NCBI GenBank assembly: GCA_038363925.1 | Contig: JAQQWL010000002.1 | Location: forward strand, 5,270,001 to 5,334,000 | Reading direction: 5' to 3' | Length of the DNA stretch: 64,000 bases | From: Apiospora phragmitis | Lineage: Eukaryota; Ascomycota; Sordariomycetes; Amphisphaeriales; Apiosporaceae | Part shown: in pieces, positions 55,859-64,000 of the stretch | How positions within the stretch are numbered: position 1 is the stretch's first letter | How the letters are laid out: every line of letters begins with the position of its first letter | Program-made: the position numbers and the translations under genes | The notes under the pieces: generated by a model | Told to the model about the DNA's origin: nothing | The model's database searches: none | The model's input: the letters and a program-made list of their open reading frames with translations, nothing else

Positions 55859-56425
55859 ATGATGGCCGCTACTCGTAGTAAGGCCAAGAAGACTGCCAGT
55901 CCCAGTGACCCTAGTGCTACTGGCATCCCCGACGACGGACCGGAGGCCGTCCCCAACATCCGAGCCGGTAGCACAAGCAGCAGTGACGGTGACGGTGGCC
56001 ATGAATATGACGACCATGGAGATGAATCTGAAGATGACGACAATCAAGACCGCGCCGCTCCTTCTCATAGTCTGAGTGAGAACTCCCGCAAGAGACGGGC
56101 CATCAGCATTGCCTCTTCCAACTCCCAGTCGCCTCCCCTGAAGAAATCCAAGCTCAACCTCCAGCTCGAGCAGGAGATCAAGAAGAAACGAGCAATACTA
56201 GCGGATCTTAATGAAGAACTGGGAGACTATCGCGGATTAATGGTCACCTATATAGAATTACAGGATGATTATTTAGAAGCTCTGGACTTTGCGACGGAAC
56301 AGATGAATGCTACAAACCACTGTCGAGAGGAGATCCGTTCGATATGGTATGGACAAAGGATTATTGCGAAGGGTATAGGCACGTTCCGTGGTGTGCTTAC
56401 TATGCTTTACTCTTGGGTCCCTTAA
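55859..56425 (+). CDS. Hypothetical acidic protein with nuclear signal and coiled coil
   Basis: An intact frame of 188 residues starting MMAATRSKAKKTAS. It has an acidic, Ser-rich stretch (SSSDGDGGHEYDDHGDESED), a basic bipartite-like nuclear signal (SRKRRAIS then PPLKKSKLN) and a coiled-coil region (LQLEQEIKKKRAILADLNEE). A C-terminal helical part follows (EALDFATEQMNATNHC). I do not recognise the family. The composition suggests a nuclear protein. Support comes from length, composition and a clean start; no homology can be asserted. Confidence 0.5.
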   Translation: MMAATRSKAKKTASPSDPSATGIPDDGPEAVPNIRAGSTSSSDGDGGHEYDDHGDESEDDDNQDRAAPSHSLSENSRKRRAISIASSNSQSPPLKKSKLNLQLEQEIKKKRAILADLNEELGDYRGLMVTYIELQDDYLEALDFATEQMNATNHCREEIRSIWYGQRIIAKGIGTFRGVLTMLYSWVP

Positions 56426-56986
56426 CGCAGTCGTCAGTGAGATCGTCGATATGGCGATACCGTCCATAGGGACTTTTGCTCTACGAGCACTGATGAGAAC
56501 TGCAGTGCACAACATTGTGCTGCTGGAGTAGAAGAAGAATAAACAAATCTTCCCCCAGAATGATGCTTGAATCGCTCCGTCGTGATATAAAATGCTTCAA
56601 TTGTGTGGCCAAATCGCTACTTGTAGTGCCTACAGGGCCAGCGCTCAATTAGGTTATTCGACAATAGACGGTTCACGCAGTCCCTAATTCACATTCCCGT
56701 ACACACGAGGGGCTGGACACGCGAACTAACCTTGGTCGGCTTCAGTCTCAAGTTGCACATGCTGGGACCGCCAATCATTTGTGGGAAGATTCTCTTATTT
56801 GACGTGGAGTATCTTGCAGCCGCCCTCTAAACCATCTGCATCTATCCGCGCGATGCCACCCCGGGGTATCAAAATGCCCAGCCATCTCTCTATCTTGCAT
56901 TGGGAGGGGGTGGGGCTCAGTTGGCCAAATCAAAACACACTCTCTTTCTCCTTTCAGGCTCATCCATGGGTCTCGGCCTCTCTCTC
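56426..56986. other. Convergent intergenic region
   Basis: About 560 bases, no gene seen; 3' ends of the hypothetical protein and Alg11. Confidence 0.5.
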
Positions 56987-58760
56987 TCAAGACTTGCTGG
57001 TCTTGATATCAACTAGCAGGCTCATCTGTGCGAGCCATTTCCTCGCGAACTCCTCCTCGCTGAACCGGGTGGCCGAAATCCGTGCTCTCTTTCGGACTGA
57101 GAGGGGATCGGGCAGTGACAGGGCCTTCTCGAAGCCCTGGGCAAACTCGGTAGCAGTGGTGGCGTGGAATCCTAGTAGCAAGTAGTATCGTTAGCTGGGT
57201 GTTTCATTCCGGAGACGGGGTGCAGAACTGTTGGCACATACCTGTAGGCTCCCCATCGACCTTGACGACGATGTCCAGCTTCGGGCCGCCGCTGTCGTGC
57301 ACGACGGCGATGAGGCCGGCGGCCTGGTACTCGACGACGCCGATGCCGAAGTGCTCGTTCCACATGCCATTGACGCCGACGTAGGCCTTGCTTAGCCACA
57401 TGAGGATGTCGGGCCACGAGGCGTCGAGCTGGAAAATGACGCGATCCTTGATCTGCAGCTCATTGACCAGCAGCCGCAGCTGGTAGACGCGCTTCGAGTC
57501 GGTGTCGTCGCGGACGCTACCCACGAGGACCAGCTTCGCGCCCTCCGAGGCTTGGGTCTTGGAGGCGACGAACTCGGCGAAGGCGTGCAGGATCAGCGTG
57601 TGGTTCTTCTCGGGCCGGAACTGTGCGATGTAGACGAGCACCTTCTCGCGGCGCTTCTCGCTCTTGGCGTCTACCTCGATCTGGGCGGCGAGCTCGCTGA
57701 CGGCGCAGGGCGGGTAGACGACGGCGATGGGGTGGCTCTGCTTGCGGTGCTGGCGGCGTGGGCCCCAGATCTTCTGGACGTGGTCCTGGGTCCAGGTCGA
57801 GTTGGTCATGACGACATCGACCGAGGCGCCCATCCAGGAGTAGGTGGCGGCGAACAACCTCCAATAAAACATCTTGGCCTGGCCGCGGAAGCCGACGCCC
57901 TGGCCAGCATTGACCCCCTTGTCGCCAACGGCCTTGTTGGTGGGGTCGAGCGAGTCCAGCATATCAGTCGAGATGGTCGGGTAGTGGACGTAGGCGCCCG
58001 TCGGCATCTGTGGGAACAAGACCTTGCTGAGTCCAAGCACAAAGGCATAGCCCATGGTGTCGACGAAGATGTCGGGCACCAGCAGGGAGAAGGCATCCCA
58101 GCCCAGCACCAGAGACCCGAGAGATTGACCGAGCAGAGTGAAGTGCGGCCACGTCGAGGAGAGAACCCAGTGCCGCGTGGACAGGTACAGGAAGGTGACG
58201 GTGGGCGGGTGGATGTGGATGCTGAACGTGTTCTCGACCCGGATGAGCATCTTCTCCTTGTTCACGTCGTGGTCGCCCGTGTAGATAACGCACTTGGCCT
58301 TGGGCCACCGCTTCTGCGTCGCCCGGATGGCGGCCCAGAGGACGCGCTCGCCGCCGCCGCCGGCATTGCAGAAGGGGTGGAAGAAGCCGACGATGCCGTC
58401 CCAGTCCTGCTCGCTGCTGCCCTTCTCGCCGTTGTGGGAGGTGCCCAACTCGGACTTTTTCTCAATGTTCTCCCAACTTTTGTCGCTCAGGCTGCTGCTG
58501 TCCTTGGAGTTGCTGCTGCTGTTGCTCTTGCTCCGCGATCGGCGGTTGGCGGCGTGGGCCTTCTCGTCCTCGTCGGTGATGCGTATTATCAGGGCCCGGC
58601 GCCCGTCCGTCTTCTTGCGCAAGTACCAGCCCAGCGTGGTGCCGACGGTGTTGGCGAGGGCGTGGAACAGGACCGGCACGCCGTAGTTCCAGAGTAGCAG
58701 CGCGGCCAGGGGCGTGCAGGCCAGCGCGAGGAGCGTGTAGAGGACCGTCGCCAGCGCCAT
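56987..58760 (-). CDS. alg11: Alg11, GDP-Man:Man3GlcNAc2-PP-dolichol alpha-1,2-mannosyltransferase
   Basis: Exons 58760-57242 and 57171-56987 join through a 70-base GTATGT...CTAG intron to give 567 residues. An N-terminal membrane anchor (VLYTLLALACTPLAALLLW) precedes the GT4 glycosyltransferase: IVGFFHPFCNAGGGGERVLW, CVIYTGDHDVNKEKML, TGAYVHYPTISTDML, VVYPPCAVSEL, VYIAQFRPEKNHTLILHAF, LVLVGSVRDDTDSKRVYQLR, and the sugar-nucleotide site MWNEHFGIGVVEYQAAGLIA. Alg11 adds the fourth and fifth mannoses to the lipid-linked oligosaccharide on the cytosolic face of the ER, a core N-glycosylation step. A Ser/Asn-rich insert (SRSKSNSSSNSKDSSSL) lies between anchor and catalytic domain. The frame is intact. 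Confidence 0.94.
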
Positions 58761-59793
58761 TTCTTGTGTATGGGAATGTGTAGGTAGACAGACCACACAC
58801 TGTTGGTGGGGAATGGACTCGTGAAGTGGCAGGCAGGCGGGGTTGGTTTTTGGGAGGAGGACGACCTTTGTAGCGAATGGATCCCACAAACTAGCTGGCT
58901 CTCGGGTGCGTGCTCGATCGTGAAGTTCGGCGCACAAAAAGGCGGGGGACGAAAGTCGGTCGTGCCTGTTCAGGCTGGGGTACAGTGATCGCTGTCACCC
59001 ATCGATTGGATGTATTGGTTTGCCTGGAAAAATAAGAGGAATAAAGAAAGAGAAGAGAAGAAGAAGTGGACAAGTCGGCGGGAGAGGGAAAGCAGTAGGG
59101 ACTGGTGGTGAAGTCACAAGAGAAAAAAGAGGTTTACGCTGTCATCAAGTTCAAGGATGGGACGAAACGAAAATGGTGTGTCCCTGCAGTGTGGTCCAGA
59201 AGCCAACCAGCAATTCCCTTGGCTGCACTCACACGTCACCCGTCAATCCCACTGTTAATGCACCTGCTGCAGATTGGGTTACAGGGGGAGGTCGCTCACT
59301 AACGTCGGGTCGTGTCGCCTGTGGTGTGTGGTGGGGGGGTGCTTGCTGGTATGGCTTGAGAGTATGTAAGTACTTAGGTACTTGGCCATTCAACTACTAT
59401 CAAGGACGGACTACATGCCGTCTATTCTCATTCTGATAATTGGGTAAGAGGACAATCGACTTGTAACATCAGTCACACAGAAGCGTCAATTTCTAGGTGT
59501 TCTTTGTTCATACATGAGACTTGTACAGGCAGCTTTGTCAAAAGAAAGGGCCATGTGAAGATGATGTCTCTGGATTCTTCGTGTTGTACTTGAGAAAGCA
59601 CGGGCCAATCAATTGAAAGATCAGCTGGACCCTGGTATCGGGATGGGCGAGAGATCCTCATTACATTGATGGATGGGATCATCTGCTTCAATCTTGTAAT
59701 CTTGTGATGAATGGGCGCAGCTGCTCCAAGATCAACCTGTCACTGCAGCACTCATTAAATTGATAGGCCTGTCCTGTAAGATGTAGCAGCATC
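58761..59793. promoter_or_regulatory. Divergent interval between Alg11 and Cox18
   Basis: About 1 kb between two divergent starts, no supported gene. It should contain both promoters. Confidence 0.45.
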
Positions 59794-61033
59794 ATGAGTC
59801 TCCATCTCCATCGACATTTCGCTCAGGCGACCTATTCATCTGTGCTGCTCAAGCGCCCAAGCAGCAGCTTCCTCCATCCACACTCTGCATTCAAGCGACT
59901 ACAGGCTGCTGCTCACTTACAACAACCTGGTCGTCAAAGACGCACGCTCTTCACCGAGTCCATACAGGCCGCCGCCCAGGGCTCCCAGGACCTCATACTA
60001 GGAGTTCACGCCGCCACCGGCCTACCATGGGCTGCCGTCATCCCTCTCATCGCCGTCGCGGTCAACGCCATATTCCGCCTTCCCTTTAGTGCCTACTCCC
60101 AGAAGCTCCTGCAGCGGCGCAAGCGGGTGGAGCCCTTGATGCAGGCATGGCGCCAGAGGGTCATGAAGGACGTCATCATCCGCGAGCGGACAGATCCCAC
60201 CAAGGTCCAGTCTATAGTCGAGGACCGACTGAAGACAACCCAGAAGCGGGTGTATTCCGCCCTGGGGCTCCGGCAATGGAGGTTCTATCTCAACATCGCC
60301 ACCTTCCCCGTCTGGATTTTGGCCTTGGATGGTATTCGAAAGGTCTGCGGAGGGCAGAAGGGTGTGTTGCTGGGATTGCTGACGGGCGAGACGAGCGTCG
60401 GTGCCGAATCGGCTACCGGACAAGCTGCTGCTGCTGATGCAAGCAATACCGCCGCCGCCGTGGCAACAACGACCACAGGCGGCCCTGTAGCTCAGGGAAT
60501 CAGCGCTGCCGTCGACACATCCATGCCCGAGATCACTTCTGCCGCCTCCTCGGTGGTGGGACCGACCACCACGGCCCTTAGACCCTTCCCTGACCACCGA
60601 AGGCATGCTCTGGTTCACCGACCTGACCGTGGCCGACCCGTACCACATCCTCCCCGTCGCCCTCGTCGGCATGCTGATGCTGAACCTCGTCCCCAAAAAC
60701 CAGGCCGCGCGGTCCGCCCTCTTCGGCCAGTGGTGGCGGCGGCGGCCCGGAGAGGAGGACGTCACGAAATTCAACCCGAAGCTCATGACCCGGGGCCTGT
60801 ACCGCGGCATCGTCTACGCCATGCCGTTCGGGACGTTTGTCCTCCTGGACATGCCGGCCGCGCTGCATCTGTACTGGCTTTCGTCGGCGACGGCGCACTT
60901 TGCGTTTGGGCAGGTGTTGAGCTGGGCGATGCCGCTCAAGCAGGAACCCGTGAAGAAGTGCGAGGGCGTGGCAAGCATGATAGTATCCCCCAAGTCTAAG
61001 CCGGGACAGAAGGATTGGGAGAAGCTGTTCTGA
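59794..61033 (+). CDS. cox18: Cox18/Oxa2, mitochondrial inner-membrane insertase (one frame break)
   Basis: About 412 residues of the YidC/Oxa1/Alb3 family. A basic, Ser-rich mitochondrial leader (MSLHLHRHFAQATYSSVLLK) precedes HAATGLPWAAVIPLIAVAVN, the Cox18-type first membrane segment. Then come LPFSAYSQKLLQRRKRVEPL, FYLNIATFPVWILALDGIRK, DPYHILPVALVGMLMLNLVP and the last pair, RGIVYAMPFGTFVLLDMPAA and LHLYWLSSATAHFAFGQV. Cox18 inserts the C-terminal part of Cox2 into the inner membrane for cytochrome c oxidase assembly. Oxa1 itself is a possible alternative, but the loop length and missing long matrix tail favour Cox18. An extra C at about 60583-60590 shifts the frame before SLTTEGMLWFTDLT. 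A Thr/Ala/Ser-rich low-complexity insert lies just before it. Confidence 0.82.
60583..60590 (+). other. Frame break in Cox18 (C runs, one base too many)
   Basis: The N-terminal half and the LTTEGMLWFTDLT half are in adjacent frames; one C fewer in either CCC run joins them. Confidence 0.65.
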
Positions 61034-61398
61034 TATAGATACTTGAATGGCGAGGAAAATGAAGCACGGCATTAGTTGCCACAAAATCTTGGGAACGGCG
61101 AAAAGCTGCGACGATACTGTACAAGTTTGTGTCGGAATCTTGAATAATAGACAGGTAGTAGACTGTATACACGCGGTTGTAACAACAACAAAAAAAACCA
61201 TGGCCAAGCACACCAAGAGATCCATCCATTGCCCGAGTCTGTTCACTACGAACGGGGCGCCCCTATAAAACGAAACGCTCAGTACTCAAAGTTTGACAAA
61301 ACGCCCAGAACGCCAAATATGCCATAATGCCCTTTCCATCTTGTCTCCATCCAGCAGTAAGTAGGCGGGTATAATAACAATATCTTCTTCGTCTCCTC
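61034..61398. other. Convergent intergenic region
   Basis: About 365 bases between Cox18 and the syntaxin gene 3' ends. No gene seen. Confidence 0.5.
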
Positions 61399-62271
61399 TC
61401 AACCCAAGAACACGGCCAACAGCACAATCGTCAAGATGACGGCCAAGATGAGCAGCAGGCAGCAGGCCTTGCTCCGGGCGTTCTTCTGGTACCGTGCCGC
61501 GCTCCGCAGCTCGACGTCGGCCCCGCGGGTGTCGTCGCGCACGTTGATGGCGTTGGTCTCGATCGTCTCGAGCTGCTCGCCCTGCTCGTTGACGATCTGG
61601 GCCACCTGCTTGAAGAGGGTGTTGAGGTCGGTCACGCCCTCCTCGATCTGGCGGATCTCGTCCTCGCGCTCCTGGATCAGGGCGTCCTGGAAGTCGACCT
61701 CGTCCTGCGCCGCCAGGTGGGCCTGCTCCTGCTGCTGGAGCTGCTGCAACTGCTCGCCGCCGTGGAAGTGGTGCGAGTCGGCGGCGCTCGGGGACTCGGC
61801 GTCGTGGGCCGCCGCCTTGGCCGCCGTCACGCTCGCGTTGAGCTTCTCGAGCGCGGTGCGCTGCAGGCCCTGGAACTCGCGCAGGCCGCTGCCGAAGTCG
61901 CGGGCCAGCTTCTGCTGCTGGTACTTCTGCGTCGGCGTGATGCCGCCGCCGGCCGGGTCGTCCCAGGTCTGCAGCTTCTTGACGCCCTCGCCGACCTCCT
62001 TGAACTGGTCGCGCGACTCCTCGAGCAGGGCCTGCACCCGCTCCCGCAGGCGCGGCTTGTCCTGCCGCGTGCCGAGGCGGTCGATCTCGGTCCGCAGCTT
62101 GTCGTTGTTGCCCTGCAGGTGGAAGAGGGCGTTGGTGAGGGTCTGGTTCAGGCGCGAGAACTCGGGCGAGTCGCTGTAGGCGCCGCCGCTGGTGCCGTTG
62201 CCGCCGCCGCCGCTGCCGGATCGCCGGCCGCCGCCGCCGGATTCCATGTTGGAGAGCTGATCGAAGGACAT
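61399..62271 (-). CDS. Qa-SNARE, syntaxin of the Pep12/Tlg2-like endosomal type
   Basis: An intact, intronless frame of 290 residues. A Gly/Ser-rich N-terminus is followed by a helical Habc-type region (FSRLNQTLTNALFHLQGNND...RLRERVQALLEESRDQFKEV). The SNARE motif DALIQEREDEIRQIEEGVTD continues LNTLFKQVAQIVNEQGEQLE, with the conserved central glutamine of Qa-SNAREs in the FKQVA position. It ends in a C-terminal anchor ACCLLLILAVILTIVLLAVF. This is a target-membrane SNARE for endosome or vacuole trafficking; the IQERE...IEEGV form is closest to Pep12/syntaxin-7 types in my memory, but the subfamily is not certain. Gln- and Ala-rich stretches lie between Habc and SNARE regions. Confidence 0.88.
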   Translation of the reverse strand: MSFDQLSNMESGGGGRRSGSGGGGNGTSGGAYSDSPEFSRLNQTLTNALFHLQGNNDKLRTEIDRLGTRQDKPRLRERVQALLEESRDQFKEVGEGVKKLQTWDDPAGGGITPTQKYQQQKLARDFGSGLREFQGLQRTALEKLNASVTAAKAAAHDAESPSAADSHHFHGGEQLQQLQQQEQAHLAAQDEVDFQDALIQEREDEIRQIEEGVTDLNTLFKQVAQIVNEQGEQLETIETNAINVRDDTRGADVELRSAARYQKNARSKACCLLLILAVILTIVLLAVFLG

Positions 62272-62930
62272 GGCGGTGGTTGTGTGGTTGGATTGAGGGT
62301 ATCTCGGATGGATGATTCGAAGATTAGATAGACGGCGTCGCTGAAGAGAGTGGAATGGGGGGTATCAAAAAAAGAGAGATAGATTTTGATTGGTGGTGGC
62401 AATAAAAATCAAGCAAAATACACACCTCGTTGACGTTTGAATGGTGAATGTTGCTCGACAAATGATCGACTCGGCCTATCTCGGGTTGGCTCAGGTGAGT
62501 GTGATTGATTGCGCATTGATGGTTTCGGGGTTGGGAGAACGCTACGTAATGTGCACGGCCACACTGATGATCAGGCAACTGCATAGGCCGTCCTGGTCGT
62601 TGTCAGCCACATCATCAAGACTGCCAGCAGTAAAAGGATCTAGCTAGATGTGGCTTAGCTGCTCTCATGCCTTAGCTCTAGCATTGTTGCTTGCAGCTGC
62701 ACCTTGACATTTTGAAAGCTCCATTGCTTGTGCTGGAATCTTTTTATTTACTTTGCCCATCTTGGCCCGCCAGTTGTCAACGATTGTATAAAATCCACAG
62801 CTGGACTCACCCGCTTGGCTTCCAGTCTGCCCCCCAACTGCTTTCCTTACGGGACTGGACCGATCGATATGAGCCTACGATAATCAATCGAACGCGACGA
62901 AAGACAGACAGAGGAATTGCTACCATCATC
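62272..62930. promoter_or_regulatory. Divergent interval between syntaxin and Ndc1
   Basis: About 660 bases between divergent starts; promoters for both. No gene seen. Confidence 0.45.
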
Positions 62931-64000
62931 ATGCCTGCGCCGGCGGTGCGAAGGGCGCCCTACAAGGACTTCCTCCAGCCCTGCCTGCAACGACGATTCG
63001 CCTCGACCCTACTCGTCGTCCTCGCCATCTCCTACGCCGAAGCCCTCACACTATCGAGCTGGACCTCCGTCATATGGTCCTGGTTCCCGCTGGGCATAGC
63101 AGGCCTGCGCACCCTGGCCATCTTCGGCTCGGCGCTCTTGATCGTCGTTCTGCGGATCGCCCACCCTCACATCGGCCTGCGCTCCTCCAACTCGGGCTTC
63201 CACACCTTCCGCCAATACGCGCTCACCCTCGAGACGTGCGAGAACATTCTGACCTACACCATCTCGGCTTTCTGCTTCAGCCAGGTCTACCTGTACTCGG
63301 TCGGCGAGCATGCTGGTCTGCAATGGATCACCCACCACAGCGGCCGGGCTCGCCTCAACGAGCGCGCCTTGTTCTACACCGTCAGCCTGACTTTGTTGGG
63401 CATCTTTGAAGGCATCATGCACTCGGCCCTCGACTACGACCGGCTGCTGCTAGGATCCGTCAAGGCCAAGTCGGAGGAAAGGAAAATGGAGCAGCACAAC
63501 AACCAGCCAAGGAGGACCCCTTCGAGAAGCTGGTCAAGTGCGCCCCGCGGCTCGTCATGCGTGCCGCCACCAACTCCATCGGTGTCTGTCTGGCCAACTA
63601 CCTCACTCTCTACAGCCTCTTCTTCCGCCGCACCGCGTGGTGGTGGACCATGACCTTCTTCCGGCCGCTCTACAACCTCCCCAAGACCAACATCCCTCCG
63701 GCCAGCGGCCCATGGAGCGTCTGGATGCTCTCCCGATCCATCCTGGCCGGCTTCCTCCTGTGCTTGCTGTGGAATTTCGGTAATGCGACCTTGACTCTGC
63801 GCCTGTCCAAAGAGCCTCTCAAGAATGGGTGTCCCTTGACCGCCGAGTCCAAGGACCCCAATGGCAGTCTGTTGAATGGCTTAAAGGCAAAAAAGCCCCG
63901 CAACCAGGTATGTATTTCCTTGCGATTAGCATTTTACCTATTGGTTCTAACACGAGTAGGCCTTTGCCATGTGGGAGCTCGCTCTGATTGCTCGAGACTT
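62931..64000 (+). CDS. ndc1: Nucleoporin Ndc1, 5' part (runs off the window; one frame break)
   Basis: The start MPAPAVRRAPYKDFLQPCLQ leads into paired membrane helices (STLLVVLAISYAEALTL, FPLGIAGLRTLAIFGSALLI, YTISAFCFSQVYLYSVG, FYTVSLTLLGIFEGIMHSAL). This is the layout of fungal Ndc1, which anchors nuclear pores and spindle pole bodies in the nuclear envelope. A missing base in the short C run at 63507-63508 breaks the frame before KEDPFEKLVKCAPRLVMRA; coding then goes on NSIGVCLANYLTLYSLFF, SRSILAGFLLCLLWNFGNAT and KAKKPRNQ. An intron 63908-63959 (GTATGT...GTAG) leads to AFAMWELALIARD at the window edge. The remaining C-terminal part is outside. Ndc1 is essential, so the break is probably a sequence error. 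Confidence 0.85.
63507..63508 (+). other. Frame break in Ndc1 (C run, one base short)
   Basis: KMEQHNNQ and KEDPFEKLVKC are in frames one base apart with no splice signals between. Confidence 0.6.

Noticed and set aside
57552..58697. Rightward open frame of 381 codons
   Set aside because: Antisense to Alg11, whose frame has full family motifs.
59794..61033. Calling Cox18, Tfb4, Ndc1 and similar genes pseudogenes
   Set aside because: Each has a single one-base break at a homopolymer and otherwise full-length conservation; several are essential in fungi.
1..64000. tRNA, rRNA and CRISPR elements
   Set aside because: I looked for tRNA T-loop and A/B-box patterns and repeat arrays by eye and found none I could support; a tRNAscan run would be decisive for tRNAs.

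Overview
The window is nuclear DNA of a filamentous ascomycete, most likely a Sordariomycete. Evidence: short GT-AG introns of about 50-130 bases with CTAAC/CTGAC-like branch sites, GC-rich codon use, fungal-only families (AA9 lytic polysaccharide monooxygenase, Zn2Cys6 regulator, Tfb4, Trm2, Cox18, Ndc1), and a very AT-rich block (about 4,100-6,480) that looks mutated by repeat-induced point mutation (RIP). I cannot name the species.

Layout. 221-14,350 holds what I read as a mycosporine (UV-screen) biosynthesis cluster: an O-methyltransferase (-), a sugar-phosphate cyclase of the desmethyl-4-deoxygadusol synthase type (+), an ATP-grasp ligase (+), an aldo-keto reductase (-) and an NRPS-like adenylation-thiolation-reductase enzyme (+). 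A 1.9 kb DNA transposon remnant with terminal inverted repeats and TA target duplications lies between cyclase and ligase. The first four core activities parallel the cyanobacterial mycosporine pathway (cyclase, methyltransferase, ATP-grasp, NRPS-like). The terminal reductase plus aldo-keto reductase would suit the amino-alcohol mycosporines known from fungi (for example mycosporine-glutaminol). That last step is inference.

15,163-24,632: a secreted proteinase-K-type subtilase, an AA9 monooxygenase, a Zn2Cys6 regulator and a small membrane protein. 25,222-43,567: housekeeping genes (tRNA methyltransferase Trm2, gamma-glutamyltransferase, UNC-45-like chaperone, TFIIH subunit Tfb4, taspase-like threonine protease, actin-related protein Arp3) and a secreted cysteine-rich protein. 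45,312-64,000: F-box/zinc/membrane protein, small heat-shock protein, an internally deleted lipoxygenase pseudogene, PiT-type phosphate transporter, a small nuclear-looking protein, Alg11, Cox18, a Pep12-type syntaxin and the 5' part of Ndc1, which runs off the right edge.

Quality warning. Eleven otherwise well-conserved genes, including ones expected to be essential (Tfb4, Ndc1), carry single-base frame breaks, nearly all at short homopolymers and of both signs (13 in all). This pattern points to sequencing or assembly error rather than 11 pseudogenes, so the broken cyclase, ligase and NRPS-like genes of the cluster should not be called dead from this sequence. The lipoxygenase differs: its metal-binding centre is physically missing.
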